Source of the DNA: Achatina immaculata
Lineage: Eukaryota > Mollusca > Gastropoda > Stylommatophora > Achatinidae
DNA length: 64,000 nt
Reading direction: 5' to 3'
Assembly (NCBI GenBank): GCA_009760885.1
Contig: CM019702.1
Location: 54,269,675-54,333,674, forward strand
The position numbers and the translations under genes are program-made. Positions 10,309-21,425 of this stretch are shown here, in pieces; within the stretch, counting starts at the first letter, position 1; every line of letters begins with the position of its first letter. Under the pieces are notes generated by a model. The model was not told where the DNA came from and searched no databases. It saw only the letters and a list, made by a program, of their open reading frames with translations.

Positions 10309-11069
10309 CATCATCATCATCATCATTATCATGATCCTTGATTAACTTCCATGTACCAAGATAACAAGAAAGTTTCCATATAGCATTTTAGGACTCGTTT
10401 TCTAACATTCATTGATAAGGATGTATTGGCTAATATGTTTCTCATTCTTTGCTTGGCCTATTTTGTTCCTAATTTCTATTCTGCATTTCCCATCTGAAGC
10501 TATTACTGCTCCAAGGTATTTGAATTGATGTACCTGCTTTAGAATAGTTCCGTTTAATTTAATACTGCATTCTGGTGGATTCTGTTTCTTAGATGTAACC
10601 ATAGTCTCTGTCTTATTGATGTTCAAAGTAAGGCCTTTCTGTTCACTTTCTTTGGCGACTTTATCCAAGCTATTTTGCAGGTCTTGTTGGTTCTCAGCTA
10701 TCAGTACTGTGTCGTCAGCATACCGAATGATGTTAATATTGTATCCTCCAATTTTTATGTTTGGTTCTGTGATGATCGAATATTCTTGATGTACAGAGAA
10801 AAATGGTCTGAAGATAGTACACATCCTTGTCGCACCTCTTCTTTTATAGGTTAATATTTTCCAGTTCTATTTTCAACTCGAAGTGCTGCTTCTTGCTGCC
10901 AGTATATATGTTTTACAAACCTGAGGTCTTTGCCTTCAATATTGATGTCTACAAGCAATTTAATAATTTAATTATGTTTCACCTTGTCGAATGCACTGGT
11001 GTAATCAATGAAGCATAAGTAGGGATTTTTCGGTACTTCTAAAGCTCTTTCTGGTAGTGTTCGTAAAAG
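10309..11069 (-). mobile_element. LINE B, 5'-truncated, nested in LINE A with a 10-bp target duplication
   Basis: The minus strand encodes the YADD-motif region ([13 protein letters not shown]), then LNINKTETMV and FKYLGAVIASDGKC. The 3' end at the left border carries (CAT)n. TGGGAAAGAT flanks both sides. The same nested pair exists at 51,705-52,807, so the insertion predates the segmental duplication. The 3' untranslated part is rearranged compared with the partner. Confidence 0.85.
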
Positions 11070-11257
11070 TGGGAAAGATGCATGCCCTCAAAAATCTTAT
11101 TTGTTTTTGTTAGTTCTGTCTGCTCCTCTCCGCAGCTTATGTGGTTGTTTTTACTATTTGAAGAGCGATAGATGTCCTCCTTGTAATTTCCCTTATTGTA
11201 TCTCCATTATTATTTAGTAATGACCCAAGATATTCAAAACTCTCCCTGCTTCCAATA
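11070..11257 (-). mobile_element. LINE A, continuation 5' of the nested LINE B
   Basis: After the repeated TGGGAAAGAT, the minus strand matches the ACIFPIATY to SFEYLGSLL region of LINE A, decayed. It ends where the pyrimidine-rich run begins. Confidence 0.75.
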
Positions 11258-11325
11258 GTCGTCTTGTGTTTTCTTCTTTTACTTCTTCTTCTTCTTCCTA
11301 TTTCTCTCCTTCTTCGTCTTATTAA
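11258..11325. repeat. pyrimidine (CTT)-rich run
   Basis: TTCTTCTTCTTC-type sequence lies between two LINE fragments. It is probably the simple-repeat tail of the element that follows. The partner is at 53,000-53,085. Confidence 0.75.
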
Positions 11326-11900
11326 TCGAACACTTTAAGACATCAACTAGATTATCTTTGAAGAATTCTGCCGTTTGTTTTAGGCTGTTAAAATGTAGCT
11401 TATCATGGACTAATACAGGTACCGGTCACAAGTGGCGTCTCGGTTCTTCAGATGAAGGACAATCTTGTGACAGGTGCCTGGCTGTCATTTTCTCGGTACC
11501 ACAGGTGCATTCGATGGCTGTGCCGTTCTTGAGGCTGTCAGACACGCATGTCTGAATCTTTTGTAGAATGTTCCTAGCCTATAGATCTTCACTTGTTCTT
11601 CTGTGCCGGGCTGGTAGTAGGCATCATTCATCTGGTGCCCTGGATGCTACCTTACCCATTCGCTCTTATGTTTTGCTATTATCAGTGTGTTGGCTTCATC
11701 TTCTGACAGGCATGTGTCAACCTGGGTGAGCTCTCTATTTATCTTTGCTACAGCGTCAACCTTCTGGTTACCTTGGATATTCCATTGAAATGGTATTCAC
11801 TGTACAACACACCTTGTACAGATTTGTGCCAAGTTATAGAGGGCTTCTTTCAGTTCTCCATATTCTCTGTTTTTCCTGCATAATAATATATGTATTATCC
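11326..11900 (-). mobile_element. I-type LINE, C-terminal RNase H and zinc-knuckle remnant
   Basis: The minus strand reads WIPFQWNIQGNQKVDAVAK, the second half of an RNase H domain (compare WIPxHxxIxGNExADxLAK). Downstream is a Cys/His cluster, ECTCGTEKMTARHLSQ, followed by an RRHLWP-like motif. This order is typical of RNase H-bearing non-LTR elements of the I group. Frames are broken. The partner is at 53,090-53,690. Confidence 0.65.
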
Positions 11901-12840
11901 TTGGAGTATTATTTTTGCAGTTTTATTTGCGTAGCACAGAACAAAAACTGATGTAATAAATTACAAATAAAAAAGAAAACCATTTTTTTTGGGTATATTG
12001 TTTCCTTCTTTTCAATACAATTATAAGTACTTTACCTCATGTACTGACATTCTTGAACTACCCAAGCTTAGCACGTAAAACAGCTGTAATGTAATGTCTT
12101 GATAACTTAAGAGTTCCTGAATAACAAAACTTTTAGTATACTAGCCATTGTTTCGTTTCGGTTCTGGGCCACCCCTGTTACATGGTTGCAGAATTTTTTT
12201 CGGACTGAAAGGATCAGAAAAGCAGGCCAGGGCAGTTGACACAAGCTTGGGACAAAAGCGTTGGGCTCCTCTCAGGATCTGGAGAGGACTGCTGGCTTTG
12301 CCATGTCGACAGGGATCAGGATCTGAAGTGACCAACAATTACGGAAACACAAAAAGAAGATACCTGGCTCTTACTGGAGCTAGGGAAATAGTGACGGCTA
12401 GGGATAATTCTGACCACATCTCTCTTTAACATGTCGATAATTAAGTAGTGTAGAGGCACCAGCAGTATATTTCATTATATTTCTTTGTATTTCAAGAATT
12501 TCACACAGGTAAGGGAGATGAGTGAACAACTTGTCTCATTCGATATCACAAAAAAGGAGTCGGACATATATTGATCGTGTGATGAGAAATAATTGAGAAT
12601 CTAAAAACAAGCTATCAAATGGAACACAACAGGCCGAAAAAAAGAGGTCGACCATTTCAAACTATAATAAAAATACATTGGTAAGAGAGCCCAAATTAGT
12701 TGAGAATACTAATCTTTTTTTCAGTAGAATTTTAGGAGCGAAAATATAAGTCCTGCCTTATTTATTATATTTTCAGTATATTATAATAATATTTTCAGTA
12801 AATATGAAATATAATGGGGAATGAAAATATAATGAATAAA
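11901..12840. other. non-coding part of the segmental duplication, with a LINE D remnant
   Basis: The stretch 12,141-12,440 is about as well preserved as 53,946-54,240 and holds short frames on both strands with no recognisable domain. At about 12,497-12,705 a decayed LINE D 3' region is visible (GTGGAACACAACAGG-like, then RGRP-like). Nothing else is supported. Confidence 0.65.
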
Positions 12841-13035
12841 GTTTGGACACATTAAACATCATGAGAATGATTTTGAATGGTACATAATAGGAAAAAGAAA
12901 GAGAGGAAGACCAAGCCGAGGATGATCTGCAAATGGATGAATAAGCAGCAGGGCAACATGGTTACAACCGAGAGACCTACAGGACAGCTGTTAGGGAGGC
13001 AAGGATCCGCACGGGACATGCTAATGACTGACTGG
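12841..13035 (+). mobile_element. LINE A, 3' end fragment
   Basis: It matches the GYIMGKRKRGRP to AYRSAVWEAKF region with frame breaks. The partner is at 55,015-55,235. Confidence 0.75.
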
Positions 13036-13516
13036 CTGCCCTTATTTATTGGAGAATACTTTGGCTGTTGCCACTTATTATTTAAACTGTGTATGCCTCA
13101 TTGTACGGAATATGAAATTAACGCTATCATAAATAGTGAAATAATCGTATCTGAAAATTATAAGACCGAAATATAGCCTTTTTGAAAGAATCTACTCTCG
13201 TCAAAACATACTTTGTTGCCATGCTTACTGAAGTAACTGGCAATTCACACAATATTCTACATATCAAAAATTTGAGTCTACATGACTCAAAAAAACTATA
13301 TCGTGAATTTAGCAAACAATCGCAGGCAGCTATGATTAACAGGCATTAATGACTGTATATACGAGTAATATCAACCTTGCTTCGTCTGGTAACTAAAATA
13401 CACTATATTCGACATACGATATTCCTAGATCATTACTACATGAGGTAATGTTTTAAACTAGAGCTCAGCCCAGTTTGAGAATCAATACTTTAAAAACAAC
13501 GGACGTCACTATACAC
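13036..13516. other. non-coding flank, end of the shared block
   Basis: It aligns with 55,236-55,699 up to CACTATACAC. The next base begins LINE B here and unrelated sequence in the partner. No gene seen. Confidence 0.7.
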
Positions 13517-13869
13517 CTTGGGTAAAGCTGGGGCGACCATCCCCAACCCAGCGCGTCACAGGTGGCGGATGGTGAAAGTCCTCCAGATATGGAGGATCCC
13601 TGTGAATAAGGAGTTGTCCAAATAAGCGGGCGCGAACCAACTGGCGGTAGACTCAGAGAGCGATGTGGGGCAGTAGGTGGCTCTACTACTCCTATAAAGG
13701 GCCTCAGGTGCTCAGTGAAGGGAATACCAGGCGGGTCAGAGGCGCCTTAAAACCCCTCGCTCCCGCTGCTTTGCGGGTAGGACAGGGAGTCCAAAGGCTA
13801 GAGAAGAGTCCGTACACAGAACCGACAGAAGGCAACGGGAAACCACTGTTGTAGTTCCCAAGAATAGTT
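13517..13869 (+). promoter_or_regulatory. structured LINE B 5' leader (possible pseudoknot)
   Basis: Visible pairings are GCTGGG 13,527-13,532 with CCCAGC 13,547-13,552; ACCATCC 13,536-13,542 with GGATGGT 13,567-13,573; TCACAGG 13,556-13,562 with CCTGTGA 13,599-13,605; and CCTCC 13,580-13,584 with GGAGG 13,591-13,595. The first two helices interleave, so they form a pseudoknot if both form. A role as promoter, ribozyme or translation element is inference. Confidence 0.4.
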
Positions 13870-14310
13870 ATGCTTGAACAGAATAATCGATTCATCATGA
13901 ACGACGTTAATGGATGTTCCTCTGGAACAGCCTCGTCCGGTAGGGCAGCTCACGAAACACAGGTGAGGCCAGATCGTCATCAAGCTACGGGTGGCAAAAC
14001 AAACAAGTTCAAAATAGCAACATGGAGTGTTAAACTTTATTCCAGGCTGGGAAAATTAGAAAATGTAAAGATGGAAATGGAAAGGATGAAGATCAACATA
14101 TTAGGAATGAGTGAAGTTAGATGGACAGGTGCAGGGAAGATAACATGAACGAGGAGTAGGAATTATATTTGATGAACAAACGGCAAGGACAATTGTAGGA
14201 TATTTGAACATCTCGGACAGAGTCCTGCCAACCCAACTGAAAGGACAACCAATAAACATAAATATTATACAAGTGTACGCTCCAACATCTTAAAGTTCTG
14301 AAGAAGATGT
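13517..14310 (+). mobile_element. LINE B, 5' leader and first part of the endonuclease
   Basis: The GC-richer leader occupies 13,517-13,869. The reading frame then opens at an ATG at 13,870 and encodes an endonuclease start: KFKIATWSVKLYSRLGKLEN, then INILGMSEVRWTGAGK. A frame break near 14,146 is followed by VGIIFDEQTAR and IIQVYAPTS. This is the apurinic-type endonuclease of RTE-like LINEs, also seen in CFDP2-derived proteins. It breaks off after the SSEED equivalent where LINE A has inserted, and resumes at 16,450. Because the leader is present, this is the only near full-length LINE in the window. Frameshifts make it inactive. Confidence 0.8.
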
Positions 14311-16449
14311 CATTCATTCATTCATTCATTCATTTGCATGTCCCTTGCGGAACTTTGCCTCCCAAACAGCACTCCTGTAGGCCTCTCGGTTGTGAGCAAG
14401 ATGGCCTGCTGCTGTTGCATCCATTTCCAGATCGTCAACGATGTTTTGCAGCCATCTTCGTCTTGGTCTTCCTCTTTTTCTTTTTCCCATTATGTATCCT
14501 TCCAATACGGTCTTCTCTAAATTATCATGACGTTTAATGTGTCCAAAATATTTCAGTTTTCTCTCTTTAATCCTCTTCACTAGCCAGCCTTCTTCAATAT
14601 TAAGCTCTTGCAGTATAGATATATTTGTTCTTTTTTGTGTCCACAATATTTGAAGAACTCTTCTGTAGCATTTACATTCAAAGGCATTTATGTGTTTCTC
14701 AGCTGTTTTGTTAAGTGTCCAGGTCTCATAGGCATATGTTGCGATGGGAAAGATGCATGCCGTTAAAAATCTTATTTTTGTGGTTCTGTCTCCTCCTCTC
14801 CACAGATTCTTTATTTGTTTTACTTTCTGAAGAGCGATAGATGTCCTCCTTTTAATTTCCCTCATTGTATCTCCGTTATTAGTTAGTAGCGATCCAAGAT
14901 ATTCAAAACTCTCCACTTCTTCCAGTTTTTCCTCATTGATACATATTTCAGTTGCCTTGTTTGTTTTATCAGTTGTCATCAATTTAGTTTTCTTTGCATT
15001 AAGATAGAGGTTCTGCTCTTCGCTGTTCTTGCGGACTGACATAATTAGTTTTTCCATTCCTTTTTGTGTTGTGGACATCAATACTGTGTCATCAGCATAT
15101 CTAATCTCTGGTATTTCATAACCTCCAACTGTTATGGCATCGTAATATTCTTTGTCTACATCTTCTCTAACATTCCTCATTATATTTTCAGTATACAAGT
15201 TAAATAAGTAGGGTGACAATATGCACCCCTGACGGACCCCTTGTTTTATGTCAAACCAACTTGTTGTTTCACCATTTATTGTTACTGCTGCTTGTTGGTC
15301 TAGATACAGCAGTGATGTTAATTGTATCAAATGTGTTGGAAATCCCATTTTTTCCATTATTTCCCAAAGTTTCTGGTGTTGTACACAATCAAATGCCTTT
15401 GAGTAGTCTATAAAGTTTAAATATAGATTCACATTAAACTCTCTGCATTTCTCTATTATTAATCTTAGATTGAATATATGATCTCTTGATCCTCTTCCTT
15501 GCCTGAAACCATCTTGGACCATATTGACTTCTTCTTCTATTTTCTTTCGAAGTCTACCAATTATGATTTTTAACAGAATTTTACTGGCATGACTAATCAG
15601 GGCAACAGTTCTGTAGTTGGTGCATAATTTCAGGTTACCCTTTTTTGGCAGTGGTATGAATACAGTTCTTTTTCATTCTTTTGGCCAAACACCTGAATGC
15701 CATATCTTTTTACATAGTGCATGATAGATTGTTGCACACTCCTTTCCTCCTGCTTTAATAAATTCAGCTGTTATCTCATCACATCCTAGTGATTTACCAT
15801 TTTTCAGATTCTTTATTGCCCATAAAACTTCTTCCATTGTCGGTTCGGGTTCTTTCTCCTCCAATAATAATTCACACTGTTGATTTCTGCTTCCACAGTC
15901 GGTTGTTTCATATATTCTTTTGCAATATTCCTTCCATCTTTCTATAATTTTCTCTGTCTCTGTCAGGGTATTCCCCATCTCATCACAAATTACATTTAGC
16001 TTAGTTGTGACATTTCTCGTCAATGTCTTCATTTCTTTAAACATGTCACTATCTTTTCCACACTTTTGATGTTCTTCTATTCTTTCACATCAGTCGTGTA
16101 TGTATTGTTTTTTGTCTTTTCTTATGTTTCTTCGTACTTCTTTTGTTAACGTTTTATATTTATCTTTGTTGTTGTTTGTCACTTTCCATTGCGTCTTCAT
16201 TTCTCTACATTGTTTTATCAGTTCTAGTGTACCTGCTGTGATCCATCTATTCTTTTGTGTTTTCTTTACTGGAACCATGTCTTTAGCTGTTGTTACTAAG
16301 ATATCTTTGGCCTGCATAGCCAATTCATCTGGTGTCATCTCCTCCTGTACAGCCATCAGGATTTCGAAACGGTTCTTCACTTCTATACCGTATTGCACTG
16401 GTATATTTGTAAGGTCAAAACGGAGTGGTCTTGATCCCGTAACTATCTT
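14311..16449 (-). mobile_element. LINE A, 5'-truncated, nearly open, inserted into LINE B
   Basis: The (CATT)n run at 14,311-14,334 is its tail. The minus strand then reads from the C-terminus (RKGHANE) through [41 protein letters not shown] (catalytic YADD), KQGVRQGCILSPYLF and FIDYSKAFDCV. Beyond a short break it continues to the RT N-terminal region (15,673-16,044) and the endonuclease-RT linker (16,090-16,398). Only a few stops interrupt it, so it is young. It truncates near 16,449. It splits the LINE B endonuclease into two parts that still fit together, and it lies opposite in orientation to its host. The exact target duplication is unclear. Confidence 0.88.
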
Positions 16450-18690
16450 ATATATATTTTATAATGACATAGAGACAGCACTAAAACACACAAAGTCACA
16501 TGAAGTTACCATAGTCATGGGAGATTGTGATGCCAAAGTTGGTAAAGGAAGAACTTCAGACATCGTTGGTGACTATGGACTGGGGGAGAGGAATGACAGA
16601 GGTTATAAATTAACTGAAGGGGCAAGAATACACAGCATGGTTGTAGGAAACACCTGGTTTAAACAACATCCTCGAAGACTGGCAACGTAGTGCAGCCCAG
16701 ACAAAAAGACATTTAACCAGATAGACTACGTATTAATCAACAAACGATTCCGCAATGCATTACTGACAACAAAAACCATGCCAGGAGCTGACTGCAATAG
16801 TGACCATGATCCACTCTATCTAAAAGTTAGAATAAAGCTAAAGAAAGCAGGCAGAAAAGTGAGAAACATCAAAATGAATACGGAACTTCCTCAAAATGAC
16901 CAAGAACTGCGAGAACAATACAAAGTTATTATAACAAATAGATACAATGCAATAGCAAAGATAAATAGTATAGATGAACAATGGGAAATGTTAAGAGATT
17001 CTATCCACCAAACTGTTAAGGAGGTAATACCACCGAAAAAAGAAGCCCCTAAAAATAAATGAATGACAGACGACATCTTAGGACTGATGGACAAGAGGAG
17101 GAGTAAAAATAAGGAGGAAAAATATAGCAAGATAAATAAAGAAATCAGACGCAAATGCGGAGAAGCAAAAGAAGTGTGGTTAAATGAACAGTGCAGACAG
17201 ATAGAGGACTCTCATAATAAAGACAGGAAAAACATGCACAAACGAATTAATGAACTCACAGGCAGGAAAACAAAATATACCACAGGATGCCTAAATTCGA
17301 AAGAAGGTAAAATATTAATGGGAAAAGAAGACATTGTGGATAGGTGGACAGAGTATATCAGTGAGTTATATGGAGGAGAAAGACCAGAATTAACACCAGA
17401 TACTGAAAACTGTGATGGACCGTCAATACTTGAAGATGAAATCATAGATGCCATCAAACACATGAAAAAAGGAAAAGCGAAATGGCCTGATAATATAACA
17501 ATAGATGAAATAGAGGCGCTAGAGGAGACAGGAATAAAAATAATAACCAAGTTACTGAACGACATTTACAACAGTGGTTATATTCCCAGTGACCTGATTA
17601 AATCCACATTTATAGCACTACCAAAGAAACCAAAGGAATGTGACGACCACCGGACTATCAGCCTCTCATGTCACATAACGAAGCTACTTCTGAGAATCAT
17701 TATGAGAAGAACAAGGAAAAAGATAAAAATGGAACTAGCAGATGAACATTCTGGATGTGCTGAAGGAAAGGGAACACACAATGCCATTTATGTTTTACGA
17801 ACTCTAACAGAAAGAGCTTTAGAAGTACAGAAAGATATCTATTTATGCTTCATTGATTACACCAAGGCTTTTGACAAGGTGAAACATAATGAAATTATTA
17901 AAATGCTTGAAGACATCAATATAGACGGCATAGACCTGAGGATTATAAAACATCTATACTGGCAGCAAGAAGCAGCAGTTCGAGTTGAAAATAGAATTGG
18001 AAAATATCAACCTATAAAACAAGGGGTGCGACAAGGATGTGTACTATCTCCAAACCTTTTTTCTCTGTACAGTGACAATATTCTAAGAACGATCATCACA
18101 GAACCAGGCATAAAAATTGGAGGATACAATATTAACAACCTTCCGTATGCTGACGACACAGTGCTGATAGCTGAGAACCAACAAGACCTGCACAATCTCT
18201 TGGATAAAGTCGCCAAAAAAAGTGAACAGAAAGGCCTTACTTTGAACATTAATAAGACAGAGACTATGGTTATATCTAAGAAACAGAATCCACCAGCATG
18301 CAGTATTAAATTAAACGGAACTATTCTAATGCAGGTGCAGAAATTCAAATACCTTGGAGCAGTAATAACTTCAGATGGGAAATGCAGAACAGAAATTAGC
18401 TACAAAATAGGCCAAGCAAAGACTGCATTTCAGAGAATGAGAAACATATTAGCTAGCGCATCTTTATCAATGAATGTTAGAAAACGAGTGCTAAAATTCT
18501 GCTAGATATTGAACCTATCTTCTTATATGGAAGTGAATCATGGACAATAGGCAAGTCTGCACAAAAATCATTGGAAGCAGCAGAAATGTGGTTTATTAGA
18601 AGAATGTTGCGAATATCCTGGACAGCAAAAATAACTAATGAAAAATGTATGAGAATAGCTGGAGAGACAAAAGTTGTTAAGATTTCTGTA
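16450..18690 (+). mobile_element. LINE B, rest of endonuclease and reverse transcriptase
   Basis: Directly right of LINE A the frame resumes with FYNDIETALKHTKSHEV, then GDCDAKVGK (degenerate GDFNAKVG), IDYVLINKRF and CNSDHDPLY (endonuclease SDH motif). One stop at 16,688 and one at 17,060 interrupt it. From 17,063 a 480-codon frame carries the RT: LPKKPKECDDHR, FIDYTKAFDKV (palm motif A), QGVRQGCVLSPNLF (motif B), [11 protein letters not shown] (YADD) and FKYLGAVITSDGKC. A frameshift near 18,500 moves the rest into another frame (SESWTIGKSAQ, then MWFIRRMLR). It is cut off at about 18,690, where a C-rich run begins. The missing 3' end is seen at 20,492. Confidence 0.88.
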
Positions 18691-19604
18691 ATTTCCTTCC
18701 CCCCCCCCACCCCCCACCCCACCTCACCTCTTGCATCGGCGGCCTTTCTCTGTGTTTCCTAATTCTCAGCGTGATTTCTTTCTATGTTGTACTATCATTT
18801 TCGGGATAACGTTTTCCTATGGTAACCATACTGTACTGCCCTGGCAGTTGAAATGCTTCATTTGTTTCAGAGGCTGAATATCCAGGAACTACTTTGTCTG
18901 GGTTTCTTCCCTAACAATGCTCAAGACGTTTTTTTCTCTTAATCACTGATTTACCTTGTTGTGCTTTTTTCTCATGTTTTCCACGGTCTGCTGTAGGTCT
19001 TACTCTGACGTGGCTTAGAAGTCTTGGTCGTCAGTAAAACAAAGTCCGATTATTTTCCCTCACTGAGTTTGATTTGTGTCAAATCCATTCTGTCCATTGA
19101 TTTATGTCCGTCTATACGATATGTTTTCCTATGGGTTTGTGAGTTAATGGCAATATATAGGCATTTTCCTGATGGAACTTGTCTTATGCACTTTTTCTTA
19201 TTTGCAGACGCTTTAAATGTAAGATATGAATTGTTAGGAAAGCAGTCCTGTCTGACTAAAGATTTCATGATGTGCGCATCAGAGTGTTCTGTACTGGGTC
19301 TAACTGAATACTGATTGTTTCCATTATTCAGATGTGTAGTATTCCATAATGCTGTAAGATGTTCCACAGTTTATATTTGTATACCCTATCGAATACTTCT
19401 ATAACTAGATTATTATGCGCAGTGTTCCAGAATAAGAGAGGTAATCGTTTTTTTTAATATTGACGACTGGATTTGTCGCCCTTGTGCGACTGTCTTCACT
19501 TTTTACCACGTTGTTTGTTTTCTTCCCGGAAGGTCGACTATGTCGAGATCGTGTTCCGCTCCGATTCCGTTAAAGAGAAATAGAACGTACTCACAAAAAC
19601 AAAA
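18691..19604. other. unassigned region with a C-rich run at its start
   Basis: A (C)n/ACCCC run at about 18,698-18,725 marks the LINE B truncation. The rest has overlapping frames of about 100 codons on both strands (19,024-19,367) with no motif I recognise. It could be a remnant of an unlisted transposon. Confidence 0.4.
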
Positions 19605-19830
19605 GCTCACCACTGTTCGTAGAACACAGCATACAAAAGGTTGAGGCTCCACACCTCGTAGAACACTGCATGCATACAGCTGAGCTCTCCACTGCTTGTA
19701 GAACAAGGAATACAAACGGCTGAGCTTTCTACTGCCCGTAGAGCAAGGCATACTAACTGTTCAGCTCTCCAAAGTTCGTAGTACAAGTCATATAAACGAT
19801 TGAGCTCTTAACAGCTCATAAAAGATATTG
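19605..19830. repeat. 40-bp minisatellite, about 5.5 copies
   Basis: The unit contains GAGCTCTCCACTGC, CGTAGAACAAGGCATACAAA and CGGCT, repeated at 38-41 bp spacing with moderate divergence. Confidence 0.85.
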
Positions 19831-19894
19831 CTTTAGGGACTTTTCGGCAGTGTTGTGTTCAATGATCATTTCGACATCTTGCTATGTTCTTTCT

Positions 19895-20260
19895 TATTCA
19901 GTCATTATTAAAGAAATAGACAATCAATTCGACATTTTTTAAAAACAAATACCTAAGGAAAATACTCGGCATCAAATAGAACGAATTCAAGAACAATGCA
20001 GAGAAAAGACAGATGACTGAACAAGAACCAATCTCATAGGTGATTAGGAAAATGAGATGGACATATGTTGTGCGCGTGATGAGAAAAAACAGTCAGAGAA
20101 TCCAAAAAAAGCTATAAGGTGGAACACAACAGGGCGAAGAAAAAGAGGCAGACCGCGTGAAACTCTAAAGAGGACATTGTTAAGAGAGGCCAAATTAATA
20201 GACATAAAATCCCTATATGATGTTTAACTATACGGAACGATATAAAATATAAGATATGAA
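19895..20260 (+). mobile_element. LINE D, 3' fragment
   Basis: Decayed version of 57,540-57,840: CLRKILGI-like, then RKMRWTY, RRKRGRPRETLKR and the GATATAAAATATAAG terminus. Confidence 0.8.
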
Positions 20261-20491
20261 ATTCGTCAATTAATTAATTTATCAGAAGCTGACAGAAAGA
20301 CACACATACACATAGAGAGGGAGAGGAGATAACTGAAATGCCTAGAGCTTTCACACGGCACATCATGTACATTAACGAGCAAACGATTAAAAAACTGATG
20401 AAGATATCGGTGTCTATTCTAAATATAAAATAATGCTTTTATTCTAAACATTTCCCACTCACAGGAGAGATATAGCAGGACCGACAGTACT
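20261..20491. other. non-coding
   Basis: It resembles 6,940-7,060 (TTTTATTCTAAA, then CACTCACAGGAGAGA-like). Nothing else is visible. Confidence 0.5.
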
Positions 20492-21425
20492 ATGCATCAT
20501 CATCATCATTATCATCAGGTGCCGTGCCGACTGGCGTTGACTATTATGCTTCTCCAGAGTACCCGATCCTTCATGCAGGCCATCAGTTTAGTTGGTGATC
20601 TCCTCTCACACCATCCCGTCAGACTGTCCAGTATCATTTCTCTTGGTCTTCCTCTTGATCTTCTTCCTTCTATTTTTCCTGTTGTTATAATATTTTCAAT
20701 GCCCCCTCTTCTCATTGCATGTCCTATGAAAGTATATTGTCTCTCTTTTATCTTTTTGACACGGTTTTTTTGTCTCTCCAGCTCTTCTCATACATTCTTC
20801 ATTAGTTATTTTTGCTGTCCAGGGGATTCGCAACATTCTTCTAATAAACCACATTTCTGCTGCTTCCAATGATTTTTGTGCAGACTTGCCTATTGTCCAT
20901 GATTCACTTCCATATAAGAAGATAGGTTCAATATCTAGCAACATTTTAGCACTCGTTTTCTAACATTCATTCATAAAGATGTGCTAGCTGATATGTTTCT
21001 CGTTCTCTGAAATGCAGTCTTTGCTTGACCTATTCTGTTCCTAATTTCTGTTCTGCATTTCCCATCTGAAGTTATTACTGCTCCAAGATATTTGAATTTC
21101 TGCACCTGCTTTAGAATAGTTCCATTTAATTTAATACTGCATGCTGATGGATTCTGTTTCTTAGTTCAAAGTAAGGCCTTTCTGTTCACTTTCTTTGGCG
21201 ACTTTATCCAAGAGATTTTACAGATCTTGTTGGCTCTCAGCTATCAGTACTGTGTCGTCAGCATACCGAAGGTTGTTAATATTGTATCCTCCAATTTTTA
21301 TGCCTGGTTCTGTGATGATTGTTCTTAGAATATTCTCGCTGTACAGAGAAAAAAGGTCTGGAGATAGTACACACCTTTGTCGCACCCCTTGTTTTATAGC
21401 TTGATATTTTCCAATTACCGTACCA
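20492..21425 (-). mobile_element. LINE B, 3' half with complete tail
   Basis: The left border is (CAT)n, that is an (ATG)n tail on the element's strand. The minus strand encodes RGGIENIITTGKIEGRRSRGRPRE, then SLTGWCERRS and the C-terminal NASRHGT. Further 5' it encodes FLYGSESWTIGKSAQKSLEA and the YADD region. It is truncated in the [12 protein letters not shown] region. Frame breaks are present. It supplies the 3' end missing from the copy at 16,450. Confidence 0.85.

Larger units (their letters stand above)
9412..13516. repeat. segmental duplication, copy I (partner 51,061-55,699)
   Basis: Order and orientation of components are the same in both copies: 43-bp unit, LINE A minus interrupted by LINE B minus, pyrimidine run, RNase H LINE, a block with GGATCAGGATCTGAAGTGAC, a LINE D end, a LINE A end, and a common flank ending at CACTATACAC. 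Confidence 0.9.

Noticed and set aside
13517..13620. Classical HDV-type ribozyme
   Set aside because: Interleaved helices fit the order but only about four bases lie between P2 and P1', too few for P3 and its loop. Kept only as a possible pseudoknot.
13517..16449. 5' inversion of one LINE A by twin priming
   Set aside because: The plus-strand part lies on the tail side of the minus element and continues into LINE B at 16,450, so it is the host and not the inverted end.
16100..16690. 196-codon plus-strand frame
   Set aside because: It starts antisense to LINE A and enters the LINE B endonuclease across the insertion border.
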